A model generated the notes under the pieces. That model ran no database searches and had not been told where the DNA came from. It was given only the letters and a program-made list of their open reading frames with translations. Source: Bdellovibrionales bacterium (GTDB lineage Bacteria > Bdellovibrionota > Bdellovibrionia > Bdellovibrionales > Bdellovibrionaceae). From it: a stretch of DNA of 64,000 bases. The stretch lies in NCBI GenBank assembly GCA_016713585.1, contig JADJOV010000002.1, forward strand, positions 124,001 through 188,000. The letters run 5' to 3'. Each line of letters starts with the position of its first letter. Position 1 is the first letter of the stretch. A program made the translations under genes and the position numbers. Positions 46,670-56,672 of the stretch are shown piece by piece.

Positions 46670-47119
46670 TCATGGCAGATTCAGGGTCAGGTTTTCATAA
46701 TAACGATCATTGACCTGCATCATTGGAGCCGTTCCACAGGAACCCAGACATTCAACCTGAGATATTGTAAATCGCCCGTCTGGCGTGACTTCATCTTTAT
46801 TAACTTTGAGCTCTTTACAAATATGACGTGCTAATTCGCGACCGCCCTCAAGACAGCAAGAAATATTCGCACATATCTGCACATGATACTTACCGACCGG
46901 CTTTTGGTTGAACATTGAGTAAAACTTAAAAACTTCATTTATCTTGCTGCTTGGGATCTCCATAACTTCACTCAAATGCGAAATCACTTCGGGGCTGATC
47001 CAACCCTTATTTTCCTTTTGAGCCACATAAAGACTTGGAATTATTGCAGACTCTTTGGCTTCGTACCTAGCCATTTCTTTTTTTACTTGATCCAATCCTT
47101 CTTGAGAAAGCTGAAACAT
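46670..47119 (-). CDS. nuoE: NADH-quinone oxidoreductase subunit E
   Basis: The thioredoxin-like 2Fe-2S subunit carrying cluster N1a, 149 residues. The four ligands are in CANISCCL and CLGSCGTAPMM, and the N-terminal helical part (AIIPSLYVAQKENKGWISP) is typical. It is intact and sits 22 bases before nuoF. Confidence 0.95.
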   Translation of the reverse strand: MFQLSQEGLDQVKKEMARYEAKESAIIPSLYVAQKENKGWISPEVISHLSEVMEIPSSKINEVFKFYSMFNQKPVGKYHVQICANISCCLEGGRELARHICKELKVNKDEVTPDGRFTISQVECLGSCGTAPMMQVNDRYYENLTLNLP

Positions 47120-47172
47120 TTTTCACATCCCGCGCCGACAGCGCAACCTACATTTTCATCACATCCACAAAA

Positions 47173-48852
47173 CTATCTATCCAGCTCCCCGGCAATAACA
47201 TTCATACTTGCTACTGTCGCGATCGCATCAGCAATCATCGCACCTTTGACGACAGTCGGGAACGATTGATAAATTGCAAAACAAGGCGGCCGAACCTTGA
47301 GCCGATAAGGATTTGCACTTCCATCACTCACCAAATAAAATCCAAGCTCGCCGTTTGCGGCTCTGTCGCATCATAGGTCTCACCCCGGGGACGTAAGCCC
47401 TTAATGACGAGCATAAAGTGGTTCATAAGTCCTTCGATGTTACCGTAGACATCTTTTTCTCTGGTAGCACAATCCCTTTATCGCGAATCGTGAAATCGCC
47501 ACCCGGAACATTTCGACAAACCTGCTCAATAATTCTTATGGACTGCCGCATCTCTTCAATTCGAACTAAATAACGATCATAAACATCACCATTTGTCCCA
47601 ATTGGAACATCGAAATCAAGAGCGTCATAACCATAGTAGGGTGCAGATTTCCGAAGATCTAAATTTACTCCGCAAGCTCGCAAAAGCGGTCCAGTATAAC
47701 CCCAATTGATCGCATCTTGAGGAGTGATGGGGCAAACCCCCTGCGTCCGCTTAATAAATATTTTGTTATCGAGCATTAGCTTTGAAATCTCGTCAACCGC
47801 AATCCGCATTTCTTTACAAAAAGCGAGGACATCCTCAAACCAATACTCTGGCGCATCTTGGGCCATTCCACCAATTCGGGTCATCGATACAGTGAGCCGA
47901 GCTCCACATAGTTTTTCGAAAAGTGTGTACACTTTTTCACGATAGGTGAAGAGATGAAAAAATGCAGTCAAGCGCCAAGATCAACCCCACCAGTCCCAAC
48001 CGACACAGTATGATCTATAATTCGTGAGAGCTCACAAAGAATCAATCGCATCGCTTGGGCTTTCGGCGGAATTTCCACTCCTAAAAGCTTTTCAACAGCC
48101 TTGCAGTATCCCACATTATTCATTGGGGCTGAACAATAGTTCAGACGGTCAGTATAGGGGATAACTTGGTTATAGGGATGGGTTTCAGCCATTTTCTCAA
48201 AACAGCGATGAAGATAGCCAATTTCACATCCCGCCCGCACAATTGTTTCACCCGCAAGTTCGGCCATTACGCGCAGAGTTCCATGCATCGCCGGATGAGA
48301 CGGGCCAATGTTAATCGGCACCAAATTTTCGTTCAAAATATTGCCTGCAACTCCATTTTCAGTGTCAAACTCTATGGGCAGTGAAGAGTCGCAATGTTGC
48401 TGAGCATCTGCCTCATAATCCTTTCTCAGCGGATGTCCAACAAACTGGTGGTGAGTTAAGATTTTACGTAAATTAGGATGCCCAGAAAAGTGCAGCCCGA
48501 ACATATCAAAAGCTTCACGCTCAAACCAATCCGCACCTCGCCAAACCTTAATCACAGAATCCACAGCCTCACCTTCGGCGACCTGGACTTTGATCCGCAA
48601 TCTCGAAGCGTCTTTAGACGAAAAAAGATGATAAACAACATCAAACCTTTTCTCGCGGGTTGGGTAATCAGCTCCACAGATGTCCATCAGAAAATCAAAA
48701 CGCCCAGAAAACTTCAGAAATTTAAGGACTGGAAGAATATCATTATTGGGAACTTCGAGGACGTCATCACCGAAGGCGTGAGAAAATTTATAAGACTCTG
48801 TCTGAAAGGCCTCAGAGAGTGCCCCCTTCAGTTCTTCAAGCTTTGTTGTCAT
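47173..48852 (-). CDS. nuoCD: NADH-quinone oxidoreductase fused subunits C/D, three frameshifts
   Basis: A NuoC-NuoD fusion of about 560 residues. The NuoC part ends with EREAFDMFGLHFSGHPNLR, and after a short linker NuoD starts INIGPSHPAMHGTLRV with its Q-site His. Breaks lie at 47970-47971 (after VGTGGVDLGA), 47454-47458 and about 47360. Correcting each by one base gives GLMNHFMLVIKG, ANGELGFYLVSDGS and the end MNVIAGELDR with a stop at 47173. NuoD forms part of the quinone site. Three breaks in one essential gene support sequencing error. Confidence 0.85.
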
Positions 48853-49402
48853 AGGGATTTATCCAATTGTCCTTCCAAGGACGTTTTTGGTTTTTTGAAA
48901 TCATTCTTTGCAAGACCATCACTCCATCCAAAACAGCTTCGGGAGTCGGAGGACAACCTGGAACATAAACATCTACTGGAATCACCTTATGGCAACCCTG
49001 AAGAACGTGATAGGCCCGATAAAAACCGCCAGAACTTGCACAGGCCCCCATTGAGAGAACAAATTTTGGCTCTAACATTTGCTCATAAATTCGCACAAGA
49101 ACAGGAGCCATTTTTTCGGTGATCGTTCCTGCAACCAAGAGCAAATCTGACTGCCGCGGTGAGAATCGCACGACCTCGGCTCCAAATCGGGCCAAATCGT
49201 ATCGAGGACCCATCACTGACATTAGCTCAATCCCACAACACGCAGTTCCGTAAGGCATGGGCCACAAAGAATTCTTTTGTCCCCAGGCAAAAAAAGAATC
49301 AAGTCGAGTCGAAAGTGCAAAAGAACGAGAAATATCATCTGCACCTTGATTCCCTAGACTTGGCTCTCGCAACACCACGCTGGATGTTCGCGGTTCAGAC
49401 AC
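48836..49402 (-). CDS. nuoB: NADH-quinone oxidoreductase subunit B
   Basis: Carries cluster N2, the last iron-sulfur centre before quinone. The 188-residue protein has YGTACCGIELM, MGACASSGG and PGCPPTPEAV, the four Cys ligands of the family. The GTG start has GAGG six bases upstream. It is the first gene of this operon; no nuoA precedes it. It overlaps the nuoC part by 17 bases. Confidence 0.95.
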   Translation of the reverse strand: MSEPRTSSVVLREPSLGNQGADDISRSFALSTRLDSFFAWGQKNSLWPMPYGTACCGIELMSVMGPRYDLARFGAEVVRFSPRQSDLLLVAGTITEKMAPVLVRIYEQMLEPKFVLSMGACASSGGFYRAYHVLQGCHKVIPVDVYVPGCPPTPEAVLDGVMVLQRMISKNQKRPWKDNWINPYDNKA

Positions 49403-49700
49403 GGGCTACCTCGCTTCCATAAAAACAGACAAAAATGCATCCGCCTTCAAATAACAAATGCAACGTAAATGCAACCAGATTCAATTCAAATGTCCTCTCA
49501 TTAGGTATCGAAAACGGTAGATATGACAACTATATAAAGATCCTGGTTAAGGTGAAGATAAACCGTCAACGCATTCGCTCGCATTTTTGGAATTACAATT
49601 GCCAGAATGGATCAATTTTCTCTACACTTTTGGTTGCGCCTAAATTATAAGCGACTCTCTTCACAGGAGAGTGCATTCAAAATTCAAACAAGGGGAAGAC

Positions 49701-51160
49701 ATGCTCATTTCTTTAGCATTTTTGCTTTTTGCCAAAACGCCCGCCCTCGCCGCCACCGTAGAAGAGCCAATGAGACCGGCCTATTTGATTAAATATGCGG
49801 ATTCTTCACCACGATCCGAAAAGTCCATGCAATCTCTTGTTGGCACTACCGGTCATTTTGAGAAGTTGACGGACCAATGGTACCGAGTCGAAACATCCAC
49901 GACAAAGTCCCCGACTAAATTTCTTTCTCAACTTCGAAAAGACCTAGATATTGAATACATTCAGCCAAATTTTAAGATTCATCTACTCCAAACAAGTACT
50001 GAGCCTAAGGACTCTCTGCGTCGGGCTGCTCTTAGGCGATTTGCTAAGAATAATCCGCAGTTGTTAACAATCCAAAAAGTTCCTGCGGATAATCCTGAAA
50101 TTCCAGCTATCCCAATAGCCGGAGTGGGGGCCGACCCCAGTTTGGTAAACAATGGGGTATGCTGGATATCGGGGTTCAGGACGCCTGGACTATCACTAAA
50201 GGTAATCCTGAGATGATTGTTGCCGTCATTGATACCGGAGTTGACTATACTCACGAAGATTTAGCTCCAAATCTTTGGAGAAACTCTCGAGAAATTCCGA
50301 ATAACGGGATAGATGACGACAATAACGGATATGTTGACGATGTTATCGGCTGGGACTTTGTTTCAAATGACAATAAACCTTTCGACCTTGCGGTAGAGCC
50401 TCTACAATTACTTCAAGGCGGCAACCCTGGTCATGGCACCCACTGTGCTGGAAATGTTGGGGCCCGCTCTGACAATGGGGTGGGGATTTCCGGTGTCGCG
50501 CCAAACGTCAGCCTGATGTCGCTTCGCTTTATATCTGAAAAGGGTGAAGGAACGACTGCTGAAGCAATTAAAGCAATCAGATATGCAGTCGATAATGGAG
50601 CGAAGGTCTTATCCAATAGCTGGGGATCTGAGGGCGACGATCCCGCCGAGGAAATTGAAAACAAAGCCTTAAAGGAGGCCATTCTCTACGCCCAAGAGCA
50701 CGGAGCCATTTTCGTGGCTGCAGCCGGAAATGGTCACAATGGGGTTGGCTACAACAATGACTCTGATTCAAAACCTGCTTTTCCTGCTAGCTATGATATG
50801 GATAATATTATCAGTGTGGCAGCACTTGATAACCAAGATCGTCTCGGCTCGTTTTCAAACTGGGGAGTCAAAACCGTCGATATCGGAGCCCCTGGAGTTA
50901 AGGTTTTCTCAACGACGGTCGGTGGGAAATACTCTGACACTGTTATAGATATGTATGGATTTAAGGCGACCTGGGATGGCACGTCCATGTCAGCTCCCCA
51001 TGTTGCAGGGGCGGCAGCACTTTACTGGTCTGCTCACCCAGAAAAAACTTGGCAAGAAGTCAAAGAGGCTATCCTCACTTCAGCAAAACCAATTGATGCT
51101 CTCGCCAACAAGGCTGTATCGGGGGGCAAGCTGGACGTCAAAGCCCTGATGACGAGGTAA
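49701..51160 (+). CDS. Exported S8 subtilisin-like protease, frameshifted
   Basis: A subtilase of about 487 residues. ATG 49701 follows AAGGGGAAG, and a signal peptide core (LISLAFLLFAKTPALAA) lacks the usual positive charges, so the start may be further upstream at the GTG 49671. The propeptide includes YLIKYAD and DIEYIQPNF. A three-A run at 50147-50149 breaks the frame; one more gives QWGMLDIGVQDAW. The triad is VIDTGVD (Asp), GHGTHCAG (His) and GTSMSAPH (Ser). It is probably secreted and could serve nutrition or predation. Confidence 0.88.
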
Positions 51161-51203
51161 TCCCGATCACAGAATTAATCCGTCGACCTTTTTGGTTTTT
51201 CTT

Positions 51204-51245
51204 AAAACAACATCCCCGAGCTGTTTTCTTAGGGATGTTGTTTTT
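51204..51245 (+). terminator. Intrinsic terminator-like hairpin at the start of the ABC transporter gene
   Basis: AAAACAACATCCC and GGGATGTTGTTTT are perfect 13-bp arms around a 15-base loop, and the 3' arm ends in five T residues. It lies after the subtilase stop, but its 3' arm contains the ATG at 51235 of the transporter gene. Confidence 0.6.
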
Positions 51246-52892
51246 GATTATCACAAACGCCCTTGACGCTTTCTGGCCCTTACTCCTTCGGCAGGGGCTA
51301 GATCAACTGGAGCAACGAGAACCCCTTTCAACTCTTGCCCGAACCTGTCTTATTTTTCTTACTTTTATGGTGGGCCTGGCGCTGACTCGGTATGGATGGC
51401 GAAGATACTTCGGTGAATTCCATACGTTTGCTGCCGAAACTCTACGGCAAAAAATATTCACTCATCTTAATGGCCTCGGCGGATCTTTTTTTCAAAAAAC
51501 CAGCGTGGGTGAGCTGATGAGCCTAATGACAACCGATGTTCAATCCTTTCGCCAAGCTATTGGCCCTGGCTTCCTGATTTTCGCAGATGGCGTCATCATC
51601 ATCATCTTCGTTCTTCCAATCATGATTTATTTGAACCCAAGCTGGACCTGGAAAACCCTCATTGCTCTTCCCTTATTGCCATTTTTAATTTGGAAAGTGA
51701 TGAGATTGATTCATTCCACTTACAAAATTCAGCAGGATCGGTTTGCAGAGCTCACGGGTTTTTGCCACGAAACCGTCGGCGGTATTCGTGTCCTCAAAGG
51801 CTTTGCTCGAGAAGAAAACAGGTCAACCGAATTTAAAGACCTCAACAATAAGTATATCAAAGCTGCGAATAAAAATGCTCTTGTTGATTCTTTTTTTGCT
51901 CCCGTCATGGAGTTCGGCGTCGCTAGCGGAAGCGTTATTTTGTTGTTTGTCTCCATGTCAGATGTTCTTTCTGGCGCAGTTTCCATCGGAACTTTTGTTG
52001 CCTACCATCGCTATATTCAAAAAATGGTTTGGCCGATGACTGCCCTCGGCTTCGGACTCTCGTTCTTCCAGAAGGGTCTAGCCTCCTTCTCTCGAATCAA
52101 AGAAATCCTAACTTCAGAATCAGATGTCGTCGATCATGGGCAACGTGAAATTCAGGAATTCGAAAGCCTTGAGTTTAAAAATGTGAGCTTTCGCTACCCT
52201 GGGTCTGAACACTGGATCCTCAAGAATGTTTCTTTTCGACTAGAAAGGGGACAAAGCCTTGCGATTGTGGGACCGATTGGGGCCGGTAAATCAACTTTGT
52301 TTCATATTTTAACTCGCTTGTTCCCCTTAGAAAAGGGTGAAGTCCTTATCAATGGAATGCCCTGGACCGAACTCAGTCTGACGTCCCTTCGAAACATTGT
52401 TCGCTTAGTGCCACAGGATCCTTTTTATACAGCCGCTCAGTGCAGGAGAATCTCGCCCTTGAGGGCCACCTAACCGCCCAGGCCGAACTTGAACGGGCGG
52501 CTGACCAAGCCCAGGTTCTCCATGAAATCGAGAGTCTTCCACAAAGTTGGCTTTCCCAACTGGGTGAAAAGGGTGTTAATTTGTCCGGTGGACAAAAACA
52601 GCGGTTGACGCTGGCTCGAGCCCTTCTAAGCCCCGCCCAGGTTTTACTTTTTGACGACGTTTTGAGCGCCGTCGACACGATCACTGAAGAAAAAATTGAA
52701 ACCAAAATTTTGCAGAACTCAAAACAAACTTTGATTGTCGCCGCCCATCGCCTCTCAACAGTTAAGAACCTCAGCCATGTTCTGGTGCTAAATCTTGGAG
52801 AAGTTGAATATTTTGGCCCATGGCAGAACTCAGACCAAAGTTCAACTCTCCGAAAAATCAGCCAGCTTCAAGAAAGCCGGGGTCGAGAGTGA
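51235..52892 (+). CDS. ABC exporter subunit (membrane plus ATPase), frameshifted
   Basis: A half-transporter of about 553 residues with six membrane helices and a C-terminal ATPase. The frame is open upstream to 51160 and encodes ELIRRPFWFFLKQHPRAV, which looks like a genuine N-terminus but has no standard start codon. The ATPase has Walker A GPIGAGKST and Q-loop VPQDPF. A five-T run at 52432-52436 breaks the frame, after which come SVQENLALEGH, the signature LSGGQKQR and Walker B VLLFDDVLSAVD. It overlaps the next exporter gene by four bases, so they should form a heterodimer. Confidence 0.88.
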
Positions 52893-54646
52893 GTCAATTT
52901 TTAGAAGATGATAAAATTAAACTAAACACGAACTACCGAGAACTCCTGACCCGAATTTGGCCCTATGTTCGTCGTAACCTCGGACTTTTTGTCACCGTGC
53001 TGACAGCCATTGCACTACTTGCTGGAATTTCGCGGGTCCTTCCGGCTCTCATCGGTTATGCCATTGACCATGGCTTCAGACAAAAAAACGAACAGATCTT
53101 GCTCGGTGTCGCTGTGGCTTATTTGGCTGTTGAGATCTTGAAAACCTTTCTGACCTTTGTTCACCGATATTTGTTCCAAATCTTGGGAAGTCGGGTTTTG
53201 GGACTGATGCGTGCTGATCTTCTGGATCATGTCTTACGACTGCCAATGGACTATTTTCATCGAAATCCGTCTGGACGAACTGTCACCCGAATGACAAATG
53301 ACATCAGCGTTCTCAGCGAAGTTTTTTCAGATGGCGTGGTGAGTCTTCTCACTCAAAGCGCCGTGCTTATCAGCATTGCCGTCGCGATGAGTTTTATGTC
53401 GCTCAAGGTGACTTTTTTGACGTTAGTCACCGTGCCCTTATTTATTTATGCAAATTTATTTATCGTTGGAAGAATTAAGATTGTACTTCGTGATCAAAAG
53501 AAAAAACTTTCCGAAATTAATTCGTTTATTTCTGAACATTTGAGCGGCATCAAGGTTGCTCAATTATATAATCAAATTCCGACGAGTGAAAAAAAGTTTT
53601 TCCAACTATCTAACGAGTACCGAACTCTGAACATGAAATCTATTAAAGGCTACGCATTAATGCAGCCAGTTCTCAATTTAATGAATGCAGCGGTGGTGTG
53701 TTCTGCCTTATTTTGGGCGGGTCGCGAGTATTTGCATGACGCACTCCCGATCGGCATTGTGGTTACCTTTGTTCTCAATGCTCAAGACATGATCCCACCT
53801 ATTCGCGAGATTCTTGACAAGTACCAAATGTTTCAGAACTCCCTGACCAGCGCAGAGCGTGTTTTTGCATTGTTTGATGAATCTCCTGAACCCGCCGAAG
53901 TCAAATCCGCAGCTAAGGATTTAAGACTGCCAATTCGTATTGAAAATCTGTCCTTCAGGTACGCGTCTGAACTCCCCTTCGCTTTACAGAATTTAAATCT
54001 TGTCATTCCCGCTGGCACATCAATGGCCTTGGTGGGACGCACCGGAAGCGGAAAGTCGACCATCGTCAGCCTTTTGCAAAAGTTCTATCTCCCACCAGAA
54101 GAGACCATCTGGATCGGAGATACCCCACTTGAGAAAATGACTCGTCTGGAAATTCGAAATCGAGTGGGCGTAATTCAACAAGATCCATTTATTTTCAAAA
54201 GCACAATTCGCGATAATATCCTCTTAGGGGATCAAACCCTTTCGTTAAACCGACTCCTTGAGGCCGCACAAGAAATTGGCTTTATCGAGTACCTCACTCA
54301 ATCAGGACGATCTTTAGATGATAAAGTCGATGAAAAAGGCGCCAATTTGTCCTTGGGTGAACGCCAAGTTGTTTCGTTTCTCCGTTTGATGGTTCGAAAC
54401 CCCGATATCATGATCCTCGATGAGGCCACGGCCAACATCGACTCTATGACTGAAGCACTCATTGCTCGAGCCACTCAAAAGGCACTTGAAGGTCGAACCT
54501 CCATCGTCGTTGCTCACCGCCTCTCGACGATTCAAGAATGCGATCAGATCGCGGTCCTCGATCACGGCCGCCTGATTGAACTCGGTAGCCCACAGAAACT
54601 GCTCAACACTCCAGGTAGCTACTTCCACGTGGCGCTTGAAGTGTGA
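52889..54646 (+). CDS. ABC exporter subunit (membrane plus ATPase)
   Basis: The partner half-transporter, 585 residues and intact. The GTG at 52889 overlaps the preceding stop. Six membrane helices fill roughly residues 20-315, and the ATPase carries Walker A GRTGSGKST, Q-loop IQQDPF, Walker B IMILDEAT and the H-loop in VVAHRLST. The signature LSLGERQ has Leu in place of Gly and lacks the second Gly of LSGGQ, while its partner has a canonical signature but DDVLS instead of a DEAT-type Walker B. This asymmetry is typical of heterodimeric TmrAB/LmrCD-like exporters of drugs or lipids. Confidence 0.9.
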   Translation: MSQFLEDDKIKLNTNYRELLTRIWPYVRRNLGLFVTVLTAIALLAGISRVLPALIGYAIDHGFRQKNEQILLGVAVAYLAVEILKTFLTFVHRYLFQILGSRVLGLMRADLLDHVLRLPMDYFHRNPSGRTVTRMTNDISVLSEVFSDGVVSLLTQSAVLISIAVAMSFMSLKVTFLTLVTVPLFIYANLFIVGRIKIVLRDQKKKLSEINSFISEHLSGIKVAQLYNQIPTSEKKFFQLSNEYRTLNMKSIKGYALMQPVLNLMNAAVVCSALFWAGREYLHDALPIGIVVTFVLNAQDMIPPIREILDKYQMFQNSLTSAERVFALFDESPEPAEVKSAAKDLRLPIRIENLSFRYASELPFALQNLNLVIPAGTSMALVGRTGSGKSTIVSLLQKFYLPPEETIWIGDTPLEKMTRLEIRNRVGVIQQDPFIFKSTIRDNILLGDQTLSLNRLLEAAQEIGFIEYLTQSGRSLDDKVDEKGANLSLGERQVVSFLRLMVRNPDIMILDEATANIDSMTEALIARATQKALEGRTSIVVAHRLSTIQECDQIAVLDHGRLIELGSPQKLLNTPGSYFHVALEV

Positions 54647-54719
54647 TCAAGGCATCCTGGCCCGCAAGTTCAAGTTCTATTGCGCGGGCCCTTAGTGCAA
54701 AGGCCTGATTTGTCCCAGC

Positions 54720-54980
54720 CTAAGCAGCTTTTTGTCGAGCGACCCAAAGATCGTAATCGGCTTGTATGCGAACCCACATTTCTGCAGTAGTGCCAAGAGC
54801 TTTTTCAAGATCGATTGCAAACTCAGAAGAGATCGCTCGTTTGCCATTAATAATTTCATTAATCTTCCGGTGCGAACATTTTAATTTTGCTGCGAGTTGG
54901 GTTTGATTGAGGCCCAATTCAGACATATAAATTTCACTCAAGACAATTCCTGGATGCATGGGTTTTGGATTTTTAATCAT
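54720..54980 (-). CDS. higA: HigA family antitoxin
   Basis: An 86-residue XRE-type helix-turn-helix antitoxin. MHPGIVLSEIYMSELGLNQ and LAAKLKCSHRKINEIINGKR are the HigA hallmarks, and AEMWVRIQADYDLW is the common tail. It follows higB by about 30 bases, in the higB-higA order typical for this family. It neutralises HigB and should repress the operon through the palindrome at 55299-55317. Confidence 0.92.
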   Translation of the reverse strand: MIKNPKPMHPGIVLSEIYMSELGLNQTQLAAKLKCSHRKINEIINGKRAISSEFAIDLEKALGTTAEMWVRIQADYDLWVARQKAA

Positions 54981-55011
54981 AGTTTTTATCCTTTGTGATA
55001 ATTTTCTATTG

Positions 55012-55281
55012 TCACTTCAAAAATTCACCGTTTTTAAATTCAAAGGTAATACACCACGGGAGCTTGATAGTCACACTCCACTGACCTTTTCGACTGCCTT
55101 TTAATTTATGAAGTCGAATACTTGGCGGCTGACCTTTAATCTTTAAATCCTCAATGGTACTCGTACTGTGTATGATGGTCAGCAAAGCCTTCGCACGAAG
55201 CCATAATTCTCGAGGAAGAGTTTTGGATTTATCCTGCTCCCAAATATCCTGTGCTAATTTATTCCCAAAACTTTGAATCAA
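55012..55281 (-). CDS. higB: HigB family mRNA interferase toxin
   Basis: An 89-residue RelE-fold toxin that cleaves mRNA on the ribosome. The start IQSFGNKLAQDIWEQ, the central RLHKLKGSRKGQWSVTI and the ending WCITFEFKNGEFL are family features. The TTG at 55281 follows AGGTGG. Expression from an overlapping promoter-operator fits tight control by the antitoxin. Confidence 0.9.
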   Translation of the reverse strand: MIQSFGNKLAQDIWEQDKSKTLPRELWLRAKALLTIIHSTSTIEDLKIKGQPPSIRLHKLKGSRKGQWSVTIKLPWCITFEFKNGEFLK

Positions 55282-55298
55282 GCATCCACCTAACTATT

Positions 55299-55317
55299 AC
55301 ACTATACGGTATAGTGT
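55299..55317. promoter_or_regulatory. higBA operator palindrome
   Basis: ACACTATAC and GTATAGTGT are perfect 9-bp arms with a single central base. The palindrome covers the -10 box of the higBA promoter, the usual arrangement for autorepression by HigA. Confidence 0.75.
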
Positions 55318-55329
55318 GTGTTTTTGCAA
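55301..55329 (-). promoter_or_regulatory. higBA sigma-70 promoter
   Basis: On the minus strand TTGCAA (55329-55324), 17 bases, then TATAGT (55306-55301). The -10 box matches five of six positions and lies inside the palindrome. Confidence 0.6.
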
Positions 55330-55867
55330 GTTTTTTATAAGAGCATTTTCTTTCTAGATGCTACCTGCAAATTTGGGTGGATCGAGGAATACAAAATGCT
55401 GCGCAAGAATGAGCCAGGAAGACTTCTGCAGGTCTTTTTGCTCTCAATGACAGCTGTGCGACTTATCACCTTCTTCATTGCTCTTTAATTATTGGCTCCC
55501 AATCCTTCAACACAAAAGTGCGTTCCGCGCCAGAATTCTAGGATTGGTGTTTAAACTGGAGTGCTCGTTGTTGTAAGTCTCGTGTCCTTGAAATTCACCG
55601 ATTCCATTGCAGGTAGGCGGGCGTGATGACCCCTCACCCCTCGTCTCTGACTCTCTGTTCCTTCCGTTGCGGAAGTTGAGCTCAATTCTGACCAAAGCAT
55701 CCTGCTGTTTAAGTCATAATCAATATCGTTATCTTGCAGAATGTTCACAATTCAGCTAATCAAAGCAGTTCGGAAAGAGCAGTTGTAAGATATGAGTCTG
55801 GTGTCGTTTAGAGTCAGGCAATTAGTCTTCCTCTGACATATAGCTATGGCTTTGACTCAGGTGATGT
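55330..55867. other. Intergenic stretch without recognised genes
   Basis: Short open frames of 60-65 codons on the minus strand (55507-55748) have Arg/Ser-rich sequences unlike known proteins and no ribosome binding site. I see no RNA gene, repeat or mobile-element end. It separates higBA from the divergent methyltransferase and would hold the promoter of the latter. Confidence 0.5.
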
Positions 55868-56636
55868 GTGAATTTTCAACAACCTTTAACAGCACGATTT
55901 TCACATGATTCAATTGAGCTGGCTGATCGCTTAGCTGTATTTTTGCTCAAAGAATTATCAATGCTTCGGGCCTCCTCCGCGGGGGATTCGGCCAAGGTTT
56001 TGCAAATTATGGATCTTTGCTGTGGTTGTGGGGTTGTGGGGCTTGAGACAGAGCGTCGGTTGCGAGACCGAATCCAGTGATGGAAGCTTCCAATACTTTA
56101 GTGCCTTCACTGTTCAAAAGTGCTGGGCGACGATGGACGTTCTTAGAGGTTCAGGACATCTACCAAGATTTTTTGAGTTAAACCGAGCTAATCTCCATCG
56201 TGAACTGAATGGCCAGGGCGCTGATGAAGAACATCTGGGCCTTGATCAATTTGAACATTCTTTGTGGGTCGGAATGAATTATCGAAATCTGATTGGTCTG
56301 GATCAATATCGTGGAACATTTGATTGGATTGTTTCGAATCCACCCTATTTTGATCCAACCCATGGTCGGCTTCCCGTGGATAAGATCAAGGCGCGTTCCC
56401 GATTTTATCTTGATGGGAGTTTTGAAGAGTTTTTATCCGCTATTCGCTGGAGTCTTGCTCCCAGTGGGAAAGCGTTGATCTTGGTACGAGATCTGAGTGA
56501 TCATGGGATTAGGCGACAGGAAAGTCTTCAGAAAACTTTCTCAGACCAAGATTTTCAGTTGGACTGGTTGGATCCGATTCGAGGCACTGATTTACTTCTA
56601 GTCTCTGCCAGATCAGATTTTTCGAATGATAGATAA
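55868..56636 (+). CDS. TrmN6-like SAM-dependent methyltransferase, two frameshifts
   Basis: Three frames combine into a methyltransferase of about 257 residues resembling the tRNA1(Val) adenine-37 N6-methyltransferase group. The start (GTG 55868) gives LTARFSHDSIELADRLAVF, then the SAM motif MDLCCGCGVVGLET. Breaks at 56071-56072 and at a six-T run, 56169-56174, each need one more base. In between lies PSLFKSAGRRWTFLEVQDI. The third part holds the catalytic SNPPYFDP motif, which marks N6-adenine or N5-glutamine methylation. RsmC- or PrmC-like activity cannot be excluded. Confidence 0.72.
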
Positions 56637-56672
56637 CACTATCGTCTGATCCGACATGGTCTGAACTCCCTA

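Noticed and set aside
55507..55748. Two Arg/Ser-rich minus-strand frames in the gap before the TrmN6-like gene
   Set aside because: They overlap each other in different frames, lack ribosome binding sites and do not look like folded proteins.
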